Part shown: one piece after another, positions 1 through 5,480 of the stretch
Layout of the letters: each line of letters starts with the position of its first letter
How positions within the stretch are numbered: position 1 is the first letter of the stretch
DNA from: Pseudomonadota bacterium
GTDB lineage: Bacteria; Myxococcota; UBA9042; PHBI01
Reading direction: 5' to 3'
DNA: 9,059 bases
NCBI GenBank assembly: GCA_005788935.1
Contig: SYAK01000435.1
Span: forward strand, 1 to 9,059
Position numbers and translations under genes: made by a program
Notes under the pieces: model-generated
What the model was told of the DNA's origin: nothing
The model's input: the letters and a program-made list of their open reading frames with translations, nothing else
Databases searched by the model: none

Positions 1-384
1 ATCGGCGTCGGCACGCCAGGCCACGTGGCGCAATTGGGGGAGGCCCTCCTCGCACGGGCGCCCGCTGAGCGCCTCGTGTGGCACTTCCACGACACGTGGG
101 GCACGGGGGCGGCCAACGTGACGCGCGCCCTGGATCTCGGCTTCCGCCGCTTCGACGCGTCGGCGGGCGGGCTCGGCGGTTGCCCGTTCGCGAAGTCGGC
201 CTCGGGCAACATCGCCACCGAAGACCTATTGTACTTGCTCGCGGGCCTCGGATACACCACCGGCGTCGACCTGCGTGCCGTGGCTGAGGCCTCTGCAGGA
301 CTCGCCGGCCTCCTCGGGCACGGCCTCGAGTCGCGGGTCCAGCGGGCCCTGTTCGCGCGGACCGCGAGCGGCTCGCCCCGCTGA
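1..384 (+). CDS. mvaB: Hydroxymethylglutaryl-CoA lyase, C-terminal part (5' truncated by window edge)
   Basis: Splits HMG-CoA into acetyl-CoA and acetoacetate, the last step of leucine breakdown; cytoplasmic TIM-barrel enzyme. The reading frame is open from base 1 and stops with TGA at 382-384, giving 127 residues of the C-terminal half. Numbering from the first codon, His28 and His30 of HFHDT match the metal-binding His pair of the family. Cys61 in GLGGCPFA matches the catalytic loop Cys, and Asn70 in SASGN the metal-site Asn. The spacings (His to Cys 33, Cys to Asn 9) equal those of the human enzyme (H233, C266, N275). The true start lies outside the window. The stop is 6 bp from the stop of the convergent next gene, leaving no room for a separate terminator. 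The paralogous DRE-TIM lyases lack the GGCP(Y/F)A loop, so the call is firm. Confidence 0.93.
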   Translation: MGVGTPGHVAQLGEALLARAPAERLVWHFHDTWGTGAANVTRALDLGFRRFDASAGGLGGCPFAKSASGNIATEDLLYLLAGLGYTTGVDLRAVAEASAGLAGLLGHGLESRVQRALFARTASGSPR

Positions 385-390
385 GCCCCG

Positions 391-1029
391 TCAGGCGCGC
401 CGACGCCTGAAGAAGACGAGCCCCGCGAGCCCTCCGAGCAGTCCGAACCCGCTCCCACCCGCACGGCAACCGCCCTCCTCGGCCTTGGCCTCTGGCGCAG
501 CGGCTGGCGCGCCCTCCGCAGGCGGGGCAGCAGGGGGCGACGCGACGGCCGTCGGTGCGCAGCGCTCCGCTGGGGGCGGCGTCGCCGCGGGCTTGGCGGC
601 CTCGGCCTCGGCTTTCGGCGCATCCGTCTTGGGCGCGTCGCCGTGCGTGGCCGGTGCGCCGTGACCATCAGCCCCTTGCGTCTTGGCCGGCGGAGGCGTC
701 TCCGGAGCCTTGGCCGGAATGGCGCAGCGGACGCATGGATAGAAGGTCTTCGTCCCGGGCGGGTCGTCTGCCTCGGGAGCGCCCTCCCATACGCACTCGA
801 AGGGCTGGCACGTGCCGACCGCAGCGTCGACGCGGCACTCGGCGGTGAGCTTGCGATCGACGCAGGCGTCCTTGGTGCGGAGATCGGTCATCGGGAGGCG
901 CAGCTCGAAGCCCAGCCCCGACGCGTCGTCGGGTGCTGGAGGCGGCGCCTCCTTGGGAGTCTCTGCGGACGCATGCCCGGCCGTCAGCGACACGCACGCG
1001 AAGACCGCCAGGCGCAAGTGCATCGTCAT
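391..1029 (-). CDS. Secreted Cys-rich protein with MYXO-CTERM-type C-terminal anchor
   Basis: 212 residues. Residues 1-22 form a signal peptide with a likely cut after HASA. Residues 35-103 are a compact region with six cysteines (56, 65, 74, 79, 99, 102), probably disulfide-bonded. Residues 104-187 are a Pro/Ala/Lys/Glu-rich linker with two KTDAPKAEAE-like stretches. The tail from Cys188 has a Gly-rich hydrophobic helix (about 191-207) followed by RRRR and the C-terminus, the layout of the MYXO-CTERM sorting signal of Myxococcota. Inference: the protein is exported, anchored or processed at the tail, with the Cys-rich domain displayed at the cell surface. The ATG at 1029 is preferred because GGAGGG lies 8 nt upstream; an ATG two codons later would also give a working signal peptide. 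I do not recognise the N-terminal domain, so the substrate or role is unknown. Confidence 0.8.
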   Translation of the reverse strand: MTMHLRLAVFACVSLTAGHASAETPKEAPPPAPDDASGLGFELRLPMTDLRTKDACVDRKLTAECRVDAAVGTCQPFECVWEGAPEADDPPGTKTFYPCVRCAIPAKAPETPPPAKTQGADGHGAPATHGDAPKTDAPKAEAEAAKPAATPPPAERCAPTAVASPPAAPPAEGAPAAAPEAKAEEGGCRAGGSGFGLLGGLAGLVFFRRRRA

Positions 1030-1227
1030 GTCCCGAACCCTCCGACCGCTCCGTCGGGGTTGGTTCGCCCGCGGGCCTCAGGCCCAGCAGACACGCTCCC
1101 GGGGCGGCGGGCGAAGACTATCACGAGCGAGACGTCTCATGCCAGCCACAGCGACCGAACGAGACCGAACGGGAGTGATCGAAGATGAGGGGAGAGGTCT
1201 CTCCGCCATTTTGGGGGCGGGCACGGC
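1030..1227. other. Intergenic stretch upstream of the MYXO-CTERM gene
   Basis: No convincing gene on either strand. It must hold the leader and promoter of the leftward MYXO-CTERM gene, but I cannot place -35 and -10 boxes with confidence. Visible items are a 10-bp palindrome GAGACGTCTC at 1129-1138 and a 10-bp tandem direct repeat (GACCGAACGA then GACCGAACGG) at 1153-1172. Neither has a known function. It marks the boundary between the ordinary left-flank genes and the accessory region. Confidence 0.4.
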
Positions 1228-1539
1228 TCAGCTGGCCATGCGTGGGCTGGTTCGGGGGTCCAGGCTCCCGGTGAGGTGGCGGCTTGTCTTCGGCCCGTCA
1301 GGCTCCGAGGGCGGCTGCGAACATGGGGACAGGTCGGTAAGGTCGAGGCGCTCGGTGCCGTCGGCGACCGGACGCGGCTTCGGATTGCCCCTGAAACGGT
1401 TCGGAATTTCTCCGCGAAGGCGTTTGCGGAGGTGCGCCCTGTCGCGCTGGTCGACCCAGCGCCAGAAGTCCTCCCACCAGCCACTGGAGCAGACGATCAA
1501 AAGTGCTGGAAAAATAGTGAGCCTCGGCTCGGTCCAGTC
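1228..1539 (-). pseudogene. Unidentified minus-strand ORF remnant, 5' end cut by the nuclease-domain copy
   Basis: The minus frame is open from the edge of the duplicated nuclease block (about 1539) to a TGA at 1228-1230. In the 1330-1500 part the codon third positions are strongly G/C, unlike the opposite frame. The peptide is Trp- and Arg-rich (SSGWWEDFWRWVDQRD, then an Arg-rich stretch to FRGNPKPRP), so it looks like former coding sequence. No start with a ribosome site is present; only a TTG at 1498-1500 is available. Upstream the frame runs into DNA shared with the ATPase gene, so a 5' truncation is likely. I do not recognise the family; an old transposase end is possible but unsupported. 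The last 40 codons, rich in Pro and Ser, may be read-through beyond the true end. Confidence 0.3.
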
Positions 1540-1914
1540 GCCCTCGTGCGGCAGGCGCCAGGCTACCCGGAGGCCGTGCCTCACCTCGCGCTCAACGCCT
1601 TCCTGCACCGCGTCGTCAACGGCGGAGGCCGCGTCCACCGCGAGTTCGCCACCGACCGTGGCGCGATGGACCTGCTGGTCGTCTACGGGCCCGCCCGCTT
1701 CGGCGTCGAGCTGAAGCGCGTCCGCGACCACGACGGCCTCGAGACCATCGTCTCGGGGGGCGTGGCACAGCTCTGCGGTTACCTGCAGAGCCTGGGCCTT
1801 GACCACGGCTGGCTCGTCGTGTTCGACGTCCGCCCGGGCCGCAGCTGGGACGAGCGCCTCTGGCAGCGCGAGGTCACCCACGCCGGCCGCACGGTCACGG
1901 TGCTCGGGGCCTGA
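1540..1914 (+). pseudogene. 5'-truncated duplicate of the ATPase C-terminal PD-(D/E)XK nuclease domain
   Basis: The frame from 1540 to the TGA at 1912-1914 matches codons from about 395 to the end of the ATPase gene at 2056, including an identical block of 57 bp at the very 3' end (1858-1914 versus 3557-3613). It keeps the nuclease core: Asp in RGAMDLLV, Glu and Lys in VELKR, and the later Gln in VAQLCGYLQ, then a complete C-terminus HAGRTVTVLGA. No ATPase part is present; the upstream sequence is unrelated and the homology fades near 1540. The open frame continues upstream to 1276 but that part looks non-coding. A GTG at 1546 is in frame without a clear ribosome site, so expression as a stand-alone nuclease domain is uncertain. 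It is best read as a partial tandem duplication, or what remains of a second full gene. Confidence 0.75.
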
Positions 1915-2055
1915 ACGGGCCTGACGCCCCAGTCACACGCCAGTGACGGCACACACGGGCCGAGTCGGCCGGTGGCTTGACACGGGGCGGGCGTTGACGT
2001 CTGGTCGCGGGCGTCAGGCCGGGCCGCGACAGGCGGCGCAGTCCTGAGGAGACCC
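1915..2055 (+). promoter_or_regulatory. Leader of the ATPase-nuclease gene, tentative promoter
   Basis: Holds a consensus -35 hexamer TTGACA at 1977-1982 and a second TTGACG at 1994-1999, 17 bp apart in register, but no good -10 follows either. GAGGAG at 2046-2051 sits about 4 nt before the ATG at 2056 and is a good ribosome site. A short inverted repeat GTCAC-6 nt-GTGAC lies at about 1932-1947, just after the preceding stop. The promoter itself is weakly supported. Confidence 0.3.
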
Positions 2056-3543
2056 ATGCCGCGCTTCTTCAACACCTCAGGCCCGTGCGACCCCGAGCGG
2101 CACTACATGCTCCCTGCGATGGCCCGCCTGCCCGACGTGCAGGAGCTCTTCGACCGGCGCGAGTATTTCATCCTCCACGCGCCGCACCAGACCGGCAAGA
2201 CCACGGCCATGAAGGCGCTCGCGGAGTCGCTCTGCGCGCAGGGGCTCGCGGCCTGCTGGGTGAGCCTCGAGTCCGCCCGGGGCATCGACGACGTGGCCTT
2301 GGCCGAGCCCATCTGGCTGAACGCCATCCACGAGGGGGCTCAAGAGCTCCCCGAGGCGTGGCGCTCGCCCGATCCGGCGCCCTTCATCGCGGGCAATAGC
2401 GGCTGGCGGCTGCGTCCGTGGCTTGGCGCCTGGGCGGCCGCCATCAAGGTCCCGCTGGTGCTGCTCATCGACGAGTCCGACGTCGTGACGGGGCCCGCGA
2501 TGGTCAGCCTGCTTTCCCAGCTGCGTCACGGCTTCATGACGCGCGGCGTCGGGAAATTCCCGACCTCCGTCGCGCTCATCGGGCTGCGCGACCTGCGCGA
2601 CTATCTGGCCGCCGCGAAGGACGGCAAGCCGCTGAACGCGGGCTCCCCCTTCAACGTCAGCGCGGGCTCCCTGACGCTGCGAAACTTCCACGCCGACGAG
2701 GTGGCCGAGCTGCTCGCGCAGCACACCGCAGACACTGGCCAGCCCTTCGAGCCAGACGCCGCCGCCGAGCTCCATCGCCTGACCGACGGGCAGCCGTGGC
2801 TCGTCAACGCCCTCGCCGACCTCTTCGTCCGCAAGCTCGTCCCCGACCGCGCCGCGCCCATCACGGTGGCCCACGTCGACGCCGCCCGCGAGCAGCTCAT
2901 CCTCGCCCGCCGCACCCACCTCGACAACCTCGCAGAGCGCCTGAAGGAGCCCCGCGTCGCCCGGGTCGTCGAGGCGGCCCTGCTCGGCGACACGCCGCGA
3001 TCCATCGCGTATGACTCGGACAATTTTCAATACGTGCTCGATCTCGGCCTGCTGCGCCTCGGCCCAGACGGCGTCGAGGCCGCCAACCCCATCTACCGCG
3101 AGGTCCTCGTCCGCCAGCTGACGATGAACCTGCAGCTGTCGCTCCCGCGCCCGTGGTGGCCGTGGGCAACGCCTGACGGGCGCCTCGACCTCCCGGCCCT
3201 GATGACGGCCTTCCGCGGCTGGTGGCGCGAGAACGCCGACGCCCTCGCGACCGAGCCGAGCGCCTACCCCGAGGCCATCCCGCACCTCGCCCTGTGCGCC
3301 TTCCTGCAGCGCGTGGTCAACGGCGGAGGCCGCGTCCACCTCGAGTTCGCCGCAGGCCGCGGCGCGATGGATCTGCTCGTCGCCTACGGCGCGGACCGCT
3401 TCGGCATTGAAATCAAGCGGATCCGCGACCGAGGGCCTCGAGACCATCGTCTCGGGCGGCGTCGCCCAGCTCTGCGGCTACCTGCAGGTCCTCGGCCTCG
3501 ACCACGGCTGGCTCGTCGTCTTCGACGTCCGCCCGGGGCGTAG
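2056..3543 (+). CDS. AAA-like ATPase with C-terminal PD-(D/E)XK nuclease domain, frameshifted near its end
   Basis: 495 residues as read. The N-terminus (RFFNTSGPCDPERHYMLPAM) is typical of a widespread, often multicopy family annotated only as ATP-binding or AAA-like protein. The P-loop is HAPHQTGKTT at 41-50 with Lys48 and Thr49; the usual first Gly is Ala. Walker B is LVLLIDESD at 134-142 (Asp139, Glu140), and a sensor-like strand VALIGLRD lies at 172-179. Residues 210-360 are a helical part with NPIYREV. The C-terminal nuclease-like domain starts near 403: Asp439 in GAMDLL, Glu452 and Lys454 in IEIKR form the PD-(D/E)XK core. From codon 460 the frame departs from the family (GPRDHRLG...) because of a 2-nt deletion, and ends at a TAG. 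The start is supported by GAGGAG. Role: probably an NTP-driven nucleic-acid-acting protein, possibly mobile or defensive; not established. Confidence 0.85.
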   Translation: MPRFFNTSGPCDPERHYMLPAMARLPDVQELFDRREYFILHAPHQTGKTTAMKALAESLCAQGLAACWVSLESARGIDDVALAEPIWLNAIHEGAQELPEAWRSPDPAPFIAGNSGWRLRPWLGAWAAAIKVPLVLLIDESDVVTGPAMVSLLSQLRHGFMTRGVGKFPTSVALIGLRDLRDYLAAAKDGKPLNAGSPFNVSAGSLTLRNFHADEVAELLAQHTADTGQPFEPDAAAELHRLTDGQPWLVNALADLFVRKLVPDRAAPITVAHVDAAREQLILARRTHLDNLAERLKEPRVARVVEAALLGDTPRSIAYDSDNFQYVLDLGLLRLGPDGVEAANPIYREVLVRQLTMNLQLSLPRPWWPWATPDGRLDLPALMTAFRGWWRENADALATEPSAYPEAIPHLALCAFLQRVVNGGGRVHLEFAAGRGAMDLLVAYGADRFGIEIKRIRDRGPRDHRLGRRRPALRLPAGPRPRPRLARRLRRPPGA

Positions 3544-3613
3544 CTGGGACGACAAGCTCTGGCAGCGCGAGGTCACCCACGCCGGCCGCACGGTCACGGT
3601 GCTCGGGGCCTGA
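3433..3613 (+). pseudogene. Displaced 3' end of the ATPase-nuclease gene (+1 frame)
   Basis: In the +1 frame this reads EGLETIVSGGVAQ and on to HAGRTVTVLGA with TGA at 3611-3613, aligning residue for residue with the copy at 1740-1914. Coordinates of matching bases differ by 1701 before the break and by 1699 after it, so two bases are missing from the full-length gene, at about 3429-3432 within a CG-rich run (cgcgaccgaggg versus cgcgaccacgacggc in the copy). The lost part carries the conserved Gln helix (VAQLCGYLQ) and the FDVRPG strand of the nuclease fold. No in-frame start with a ribosome site exists for independent translation. A sequencing error is the main alternative. Confidence 0.8.
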
Positions 3614-3758
3614 GCGGGCCCAAGACCGGGCTGTCAGAGACGCCGGACGCGCTTCACATGCGCCTCGCGTCGCGCTCCATGCCCGTGCTCTGGCGACTGT
3701 CGCGGCCCGCGGGCGCACAACACGCCAGAGATCCCGGGCGACGACGCCCCCAGAGGCC
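3614..3758. other. Convergent intergenic gap
   Basis: Lies between the 3' ends of the ATPase gene (+) and the three-gene minus operon. I find no gene. A short GC stem GCCC-6 nt-GGGC at about 3617-3630, directly after the ATPase stop, is too weak and lacks a T-run, so I do not call a terminator. Confidence 0.3.
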
Positions 3759-4028
3759 TCAGTCGGGGTCGGGGCCCCGCGTGGCCATGGCCTGTCGCGC
3801 ACGGTCGGCGGCGAGCGCGACAGCACCCTGCTCCCAGCGCTCCGAGGCCGCGTTCCAGGCCTCGACGGAGCGGAACTTGTAGAGGCCGGGGACCATGCGC
3901 CGCGGGGCTCCGGCCTCCGCGATGGCGAGCACGTGCGCGACGGCCTCCCAGTCGACGCCGCGCTCGGCCCTCGCCGCCTCGGTCGCTTCGCCCATCGCCT
4001 CCACGCTGCGGAACCTGCGGAGCGGCAT
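3759..4028 (-). CDS. Small protein with two FRSVE repeats, third gene of a three-gene operon
   Basis: 89 residues. FRSVE occurs at residues 6-10 (LRRFRSVEAM) and again at 52-56 (LYKFRSVEAW), each followed by a helical stretch, so the protein is an internal duplication with about 46 residues per unit. The PRRMVPGLYKFRSVE segment matches my recollection of small myxobacterial and other proteobacterial proteins of the type (Y/F)RS(V/I)EE found beside nucleotidyltransferase genes; the function of that family is unknown to me. The ATG at 4028 is 1 nt after the stop of the upstream gene (TGA-G-ATG), implying translational coupling. Mostly hydrophilic, no signal peptide or membrane segment. Inference: a partner or antitoxin-like subunit of the adjacent nucleotidyltransferase-like protein. 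Confidence 0.65.
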   Translation of the reverse strand: MPLRRFRSVEAMGEATEAARAERGVDWEAVAHVLAIAEAGAPRRMVPGLYKFRSVEAWNAASERWEQGAVALAADRARQAMATRGPDPD

Positions 4029-4029
4029 C

Positions 4030-4344
4030 TCACCCCTCCCCGAGCCTGAAGCGGGCCTGCAACCTCAGCGCGTCCGCCCGGTCCTGAGGCCTGACGGTGT
4101 CGCGCTTCATCAGGAACAGCTGCCGCGGCGTCACGACGGTCATCGGCACGCCCCGCCACGTCGTCTCCGTCGCCTCGAGGTCCTCGAAGGCGAAGGCGTC
4201 ACCGAGCCGCGCGAGGATATCGATGGAGCACGCGCCGTCGGGCGTCACGCATTGAATCGCAGGATACTCGCCCGCGAGATCGCTCGCGGTCAGCTCGTCG
4301 AGGATCGTGACGACGCGGCGCACGAAGTCCGGCAGGCTGTTCAT
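4030..4344 (-). CDS. Nucleotidyltransferase-like protein lacking the catalytic half (probably internally deleted)
   Basis: 104 residues. The C-terminal part (SIDILARLGDAFAFEDLEATETTW...VVTPRQLFLMKRDTVRPQDRADALRLQARF) resembles the end of minimal nucleotidyltransferase-fold proteins, in which an LxxMKRxTxRxQDxxDxxxL helix is typical. The N-terminal 17 residues (MNSLPDFVRRVVTILDE) resemble the start of AbiEii-type nucleotidyltransferases. The GS-x(8-10)-DxD catalytic segment expected between them is missing, and the protein is much shorter than usual for these families. Either an internal deletion fused both ends, or it is a natural short relative. The start ATG overlaps the previous stop by 4 bp (ATGA at 4341-4344). 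Family assignment is from memory of the motif; enzymatic activity is unlikely without the DxD. Confidence 0.5.
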   Translation of the reverse strand: MNSLPDFVRRVVTILDELTASDLAGEYPAIQCVTPDGACSIDILARLGDAFAFEDLEATETTWRGVPMTVVTPRQLFLMKRDTVRPQDRADALRLQARFRLGEG

Positions 4345-4592
4345 GGTGCGGGGAATTCGTGGTCGGGGTAGACCTGCCGGAAGAGCGCGTCACCCCACAT
4401 CAGGCGGCGCAGCTCGAGCTCGACCTCGGTGTCGCTCCAGCGCGGGTGTCGCTGCCGGATGCCGGACCGGCTGAGCTCTCGGAGGTCCTCGCTCATCCGC
4501 GCGACGAGGGCGTGTCGCCCGGCCGGGCCCATCCTGCGCCAAATCGCCACCTACACGGCGTAGGCTTCCGGGGTCGTGTCGCGCGGGCTCAT
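4341..4592 (-). pseudogene. Small conserved protein gene with premature TAG at codon 14
   Basis: From ATG at 4590-4592 the frame reads MSPRDTTPEAYAV, then TAG (4551-4553), then VAIWRRMGPAGRHALVARMSEDLRELSRSGIRQRHPRWSDTEVE to the end (TGA overlapping the next ATG). Residues on both sides fit a small family of the form DTTPEA..VQ...RRM.P..R..L...MSED.R.L...GIR.RHP..SD.EV, where the stop position normally carries Gln; a CAG to TAG change explains it. The GTG directly after the stop (4548-4550) could restart translation to give 69 residues, so a shortened product is possible. First gene of a tight operon with the nucleotidyltransferase-like gene. Function unknown; such small helical proteins often precede nucleotidyltransferases and may act as partner subunits. 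Confidence 0.65.
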
Positions 4593-4605
4593 GAACCTGC
4601 TGTGG

Positions 4606-4628
4606 GGCGCGAGGGCGTCGACTGTCAA
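4606..4628 (-). promoter_or_regulatory. Candidate promoter of the three-gene operon
   Basis: A perfect -35 hexamer TTGACA reads leftward at 4628-4623, 30 nt before the ATG at 4592. No clear -10 is visible 17 nt on (CCACAG). If this is the promoter, transcription would start at or very near the ATG, giving an almost leaderless message; only a weak GCAGG lies before the ATG. Tentative. Confidence 0.3.
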
Positions 4629-4750
4629 CCCTTTGGCCGAGAGGGCCCTTGCGAGCAGGCGGGCGCCCGAGCCTGACTTGCGGCGTTGGCGACGGCCTGC
4701 CGGGCGTTTACGGCGGGGCTGCCTGTCGCTCGGGAGGTCACGACGCCGCG

Positions 4751-4780
4751 CGGTCAGCCGGTGTCAGCCGGTGTCAGCCT
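4751..4780. repeat. Three tandem 10-bp repeats at the higA 3' end
   Basis: Three consecutive decamers read cggtcagccg, gtgtcagccg and gtgtcagcct on the plus strand. The higA stop codon (TGA, 4774-4776) lies inside the third unit, so the repeats begin with the last codons and run into the downstream gap. Function unknown; slippage product or protein-binding iterons are both possible. Confidence 0.6.
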
Positions 4781-5097
4781 GGGGCGTGCACCGCGAGCTC
4801 GGCCTCCCGGAGGGGCTCGATGGCCGCGAGGCCGTCGGGTCCGAGGGCGTCCCGCGCGAGCTCGAGCTCGTAGTGGGCCTGCAGCCTGGTCCAGAACTCG
4901 GGCGTCGTGCCGAGCAGCCGCGCGAGCCTCAGCGCCGTATCTGCGGAGATCCCGCGCGCGCCGCGGGTGATCGCCGACAGGCGTGGCTGCGGGATCCCAA
5001 GGCGCCGCGCGGCGCGGTACTGAGACAGCGCGAGCGGCTTGAGGAACTCCGTCAGGAGGATCTCGCCGGGGTGGATGGGGGGCAGTCTCGCGTGCAT
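4774..5097 (-). CDS. higA: HigA-family antitoxin (Xre-type helix-turn-helix)
   Basis: 107 residues. Starts MHARLPPIHPGEILLTEFLKPLALSQYRAARRLGIPQPRLSAITRGARGISADTALRLARLLGTTPEFW, the hallmark of HigA/VapI antitoxins: the HPGEIL motif, an Xre HTH at about residues 24-60 with recognition helix QPRLSAITRG, and the ADTALRLARLLGTTPEFW segment. Binds and neutralises the HigB toxin and represses the shared promoter. GAGGAG about 8 nt upstream of the ATG supports the start. It follows higB with a 50-bp gap, the usual toxin-first order of higBA operons. The protein is slightly longer at the C-terminus than many homologues. Appears intact. Confidence 0.92.
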   Translation of the reverse strand: MHARLPPIHPGEILLTEFLKPLALSQYRAARRLGIPQPRLSAITRGARGISADTALRLARLLGTTPEFWTRLQAHYELELARDALGPDGLAAIEPLREAELAVHAPG

Positions 5098-5147
5098 GGT
5101 CCTGGCTCCTCGTGGCTGTGGGGGCTGTGGGGAGAGGTGGCCCCGGG

Positions 5148-5441
5148 TCAGTGGTCGTCAACCAGCTCGACGTCGTGCGCGTCGCGTCCGTCCCAACGAA
5201 AACAGAGTCGAAACTGATCGTCGACGCGGACGCTGTGCTGACCGATGCGGTCGCCCGACATCGCCTCAAGCCGATTTCCCGGAGGCAAGCGCAGGTCGTC
5301 GAGCTGGACCGCGGCGTGGACCATCACGAGCTTCTTGAGGGCCATGCGCGTCAGGTCGGGCCCGAGCTCGTTCAGGCGCTGACGCTCGAAGATGCGCCGG
5401 GTGCGGGTGTTCGCGAAGCTCACAATCGCCATGCAGAACAC
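5148..5441 (-). CDS. higB: HigB-type RelE-superfamily toxin
   Basis: 97 residues from a GTG start, 94 from the ATG at 5430-5432. The protein matches HigB/RelE mRNA interferases: MAIVSFANTRTRRIFER, AALKKL-like helix (LTRMALKKLVMVHAAVQLDDLRLPPGNRLEAMSGDRIGQHSVRVDDQFRLCFRW) and the closing VELVDDH. Such toxins cut mRNA on the ribosome; Arg in the QFRLCFRW strand and the terminal His are the usual important positions. Homologues begin at MAIV, which favours the ATG, while the spacing of GGAG (6 nt) favours the GTG three codons earlier. It is the first gene of the higBA operon and sits downstream of a phd remnant, where a parE would be expected. Appears intact. Confidence 0.9.
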   Translation of the reverse strand: MFCMAIVSFANTRTRRIFERQRLNELGPDLTRMALKKLVMVHAAVQLDDLRLPPGNRLEAMSGDRIGQHSVRVDDQFRLCFRWDGRDAHDVELVDDH

Positions 5442-5442
5442 G

Positions 5443-5457
5443 TAACGCTCCGCGTTA
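5443..5457. promoter_or_regulatory. Putative HigA operator palindrome
   Basis: TAACGCTCCGCGTTA: two 6-bp arms TAACGC/GCGTTA around a 3-nt centre, 1 nt upstream of the higB GTG. HigA-family antitoxins are known to bind TAACG-type inverted repeats in their own promoters, so this is a good candidate for autoregulation. Its centre overlaps the GGAG ribosome site, so binding could also affect translation start choice. No strong -10 is visible; a -35-like ATGACA lies upstream on the minus strand near 5479-5484. Confidence 0.6.
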
Positions 5458-5480
5458 GTGATGTCGAGGATCAGGCTCTG

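Noticed and set aside
1276..1545. N-terminal extension of the nuclease-domain copy (start at 1276)
   Set aside because: Homology to the ATPase gene fades near 1540, and no ribosome site or family resemblance supports the upstream 90 codons.
812..1714. 300-codon plus frame across the MYXO-CTERM gene promoter and the nuclease copy
   Set aside because: Crosses an established gene on the other strand and is in a different frame from the nuclease match; Arg/Ser-rich composition typical of GC-rich noise.
2077..3447. Long minus-strand open frame (456 codons) opposite the ATPase gene
   Set aside because: Shadow ORF: the plus frame has clear P-loop, Walker B and nuclease motifs and a ribosome site; the minus frame is a product of high GC.
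3407..3613. Independent 68-residue gene from the TTG at 3407
   Set aside because: The start lies inside the ATPase nuclease core without a ribosome site; the frame is the displaced tail of that gene.
3698..3715. GC palindrome GCCCGCGGGC near 3704 as terminator
   Set aside because: No loop and no T-run; expected by chance in DNA of this GC content.
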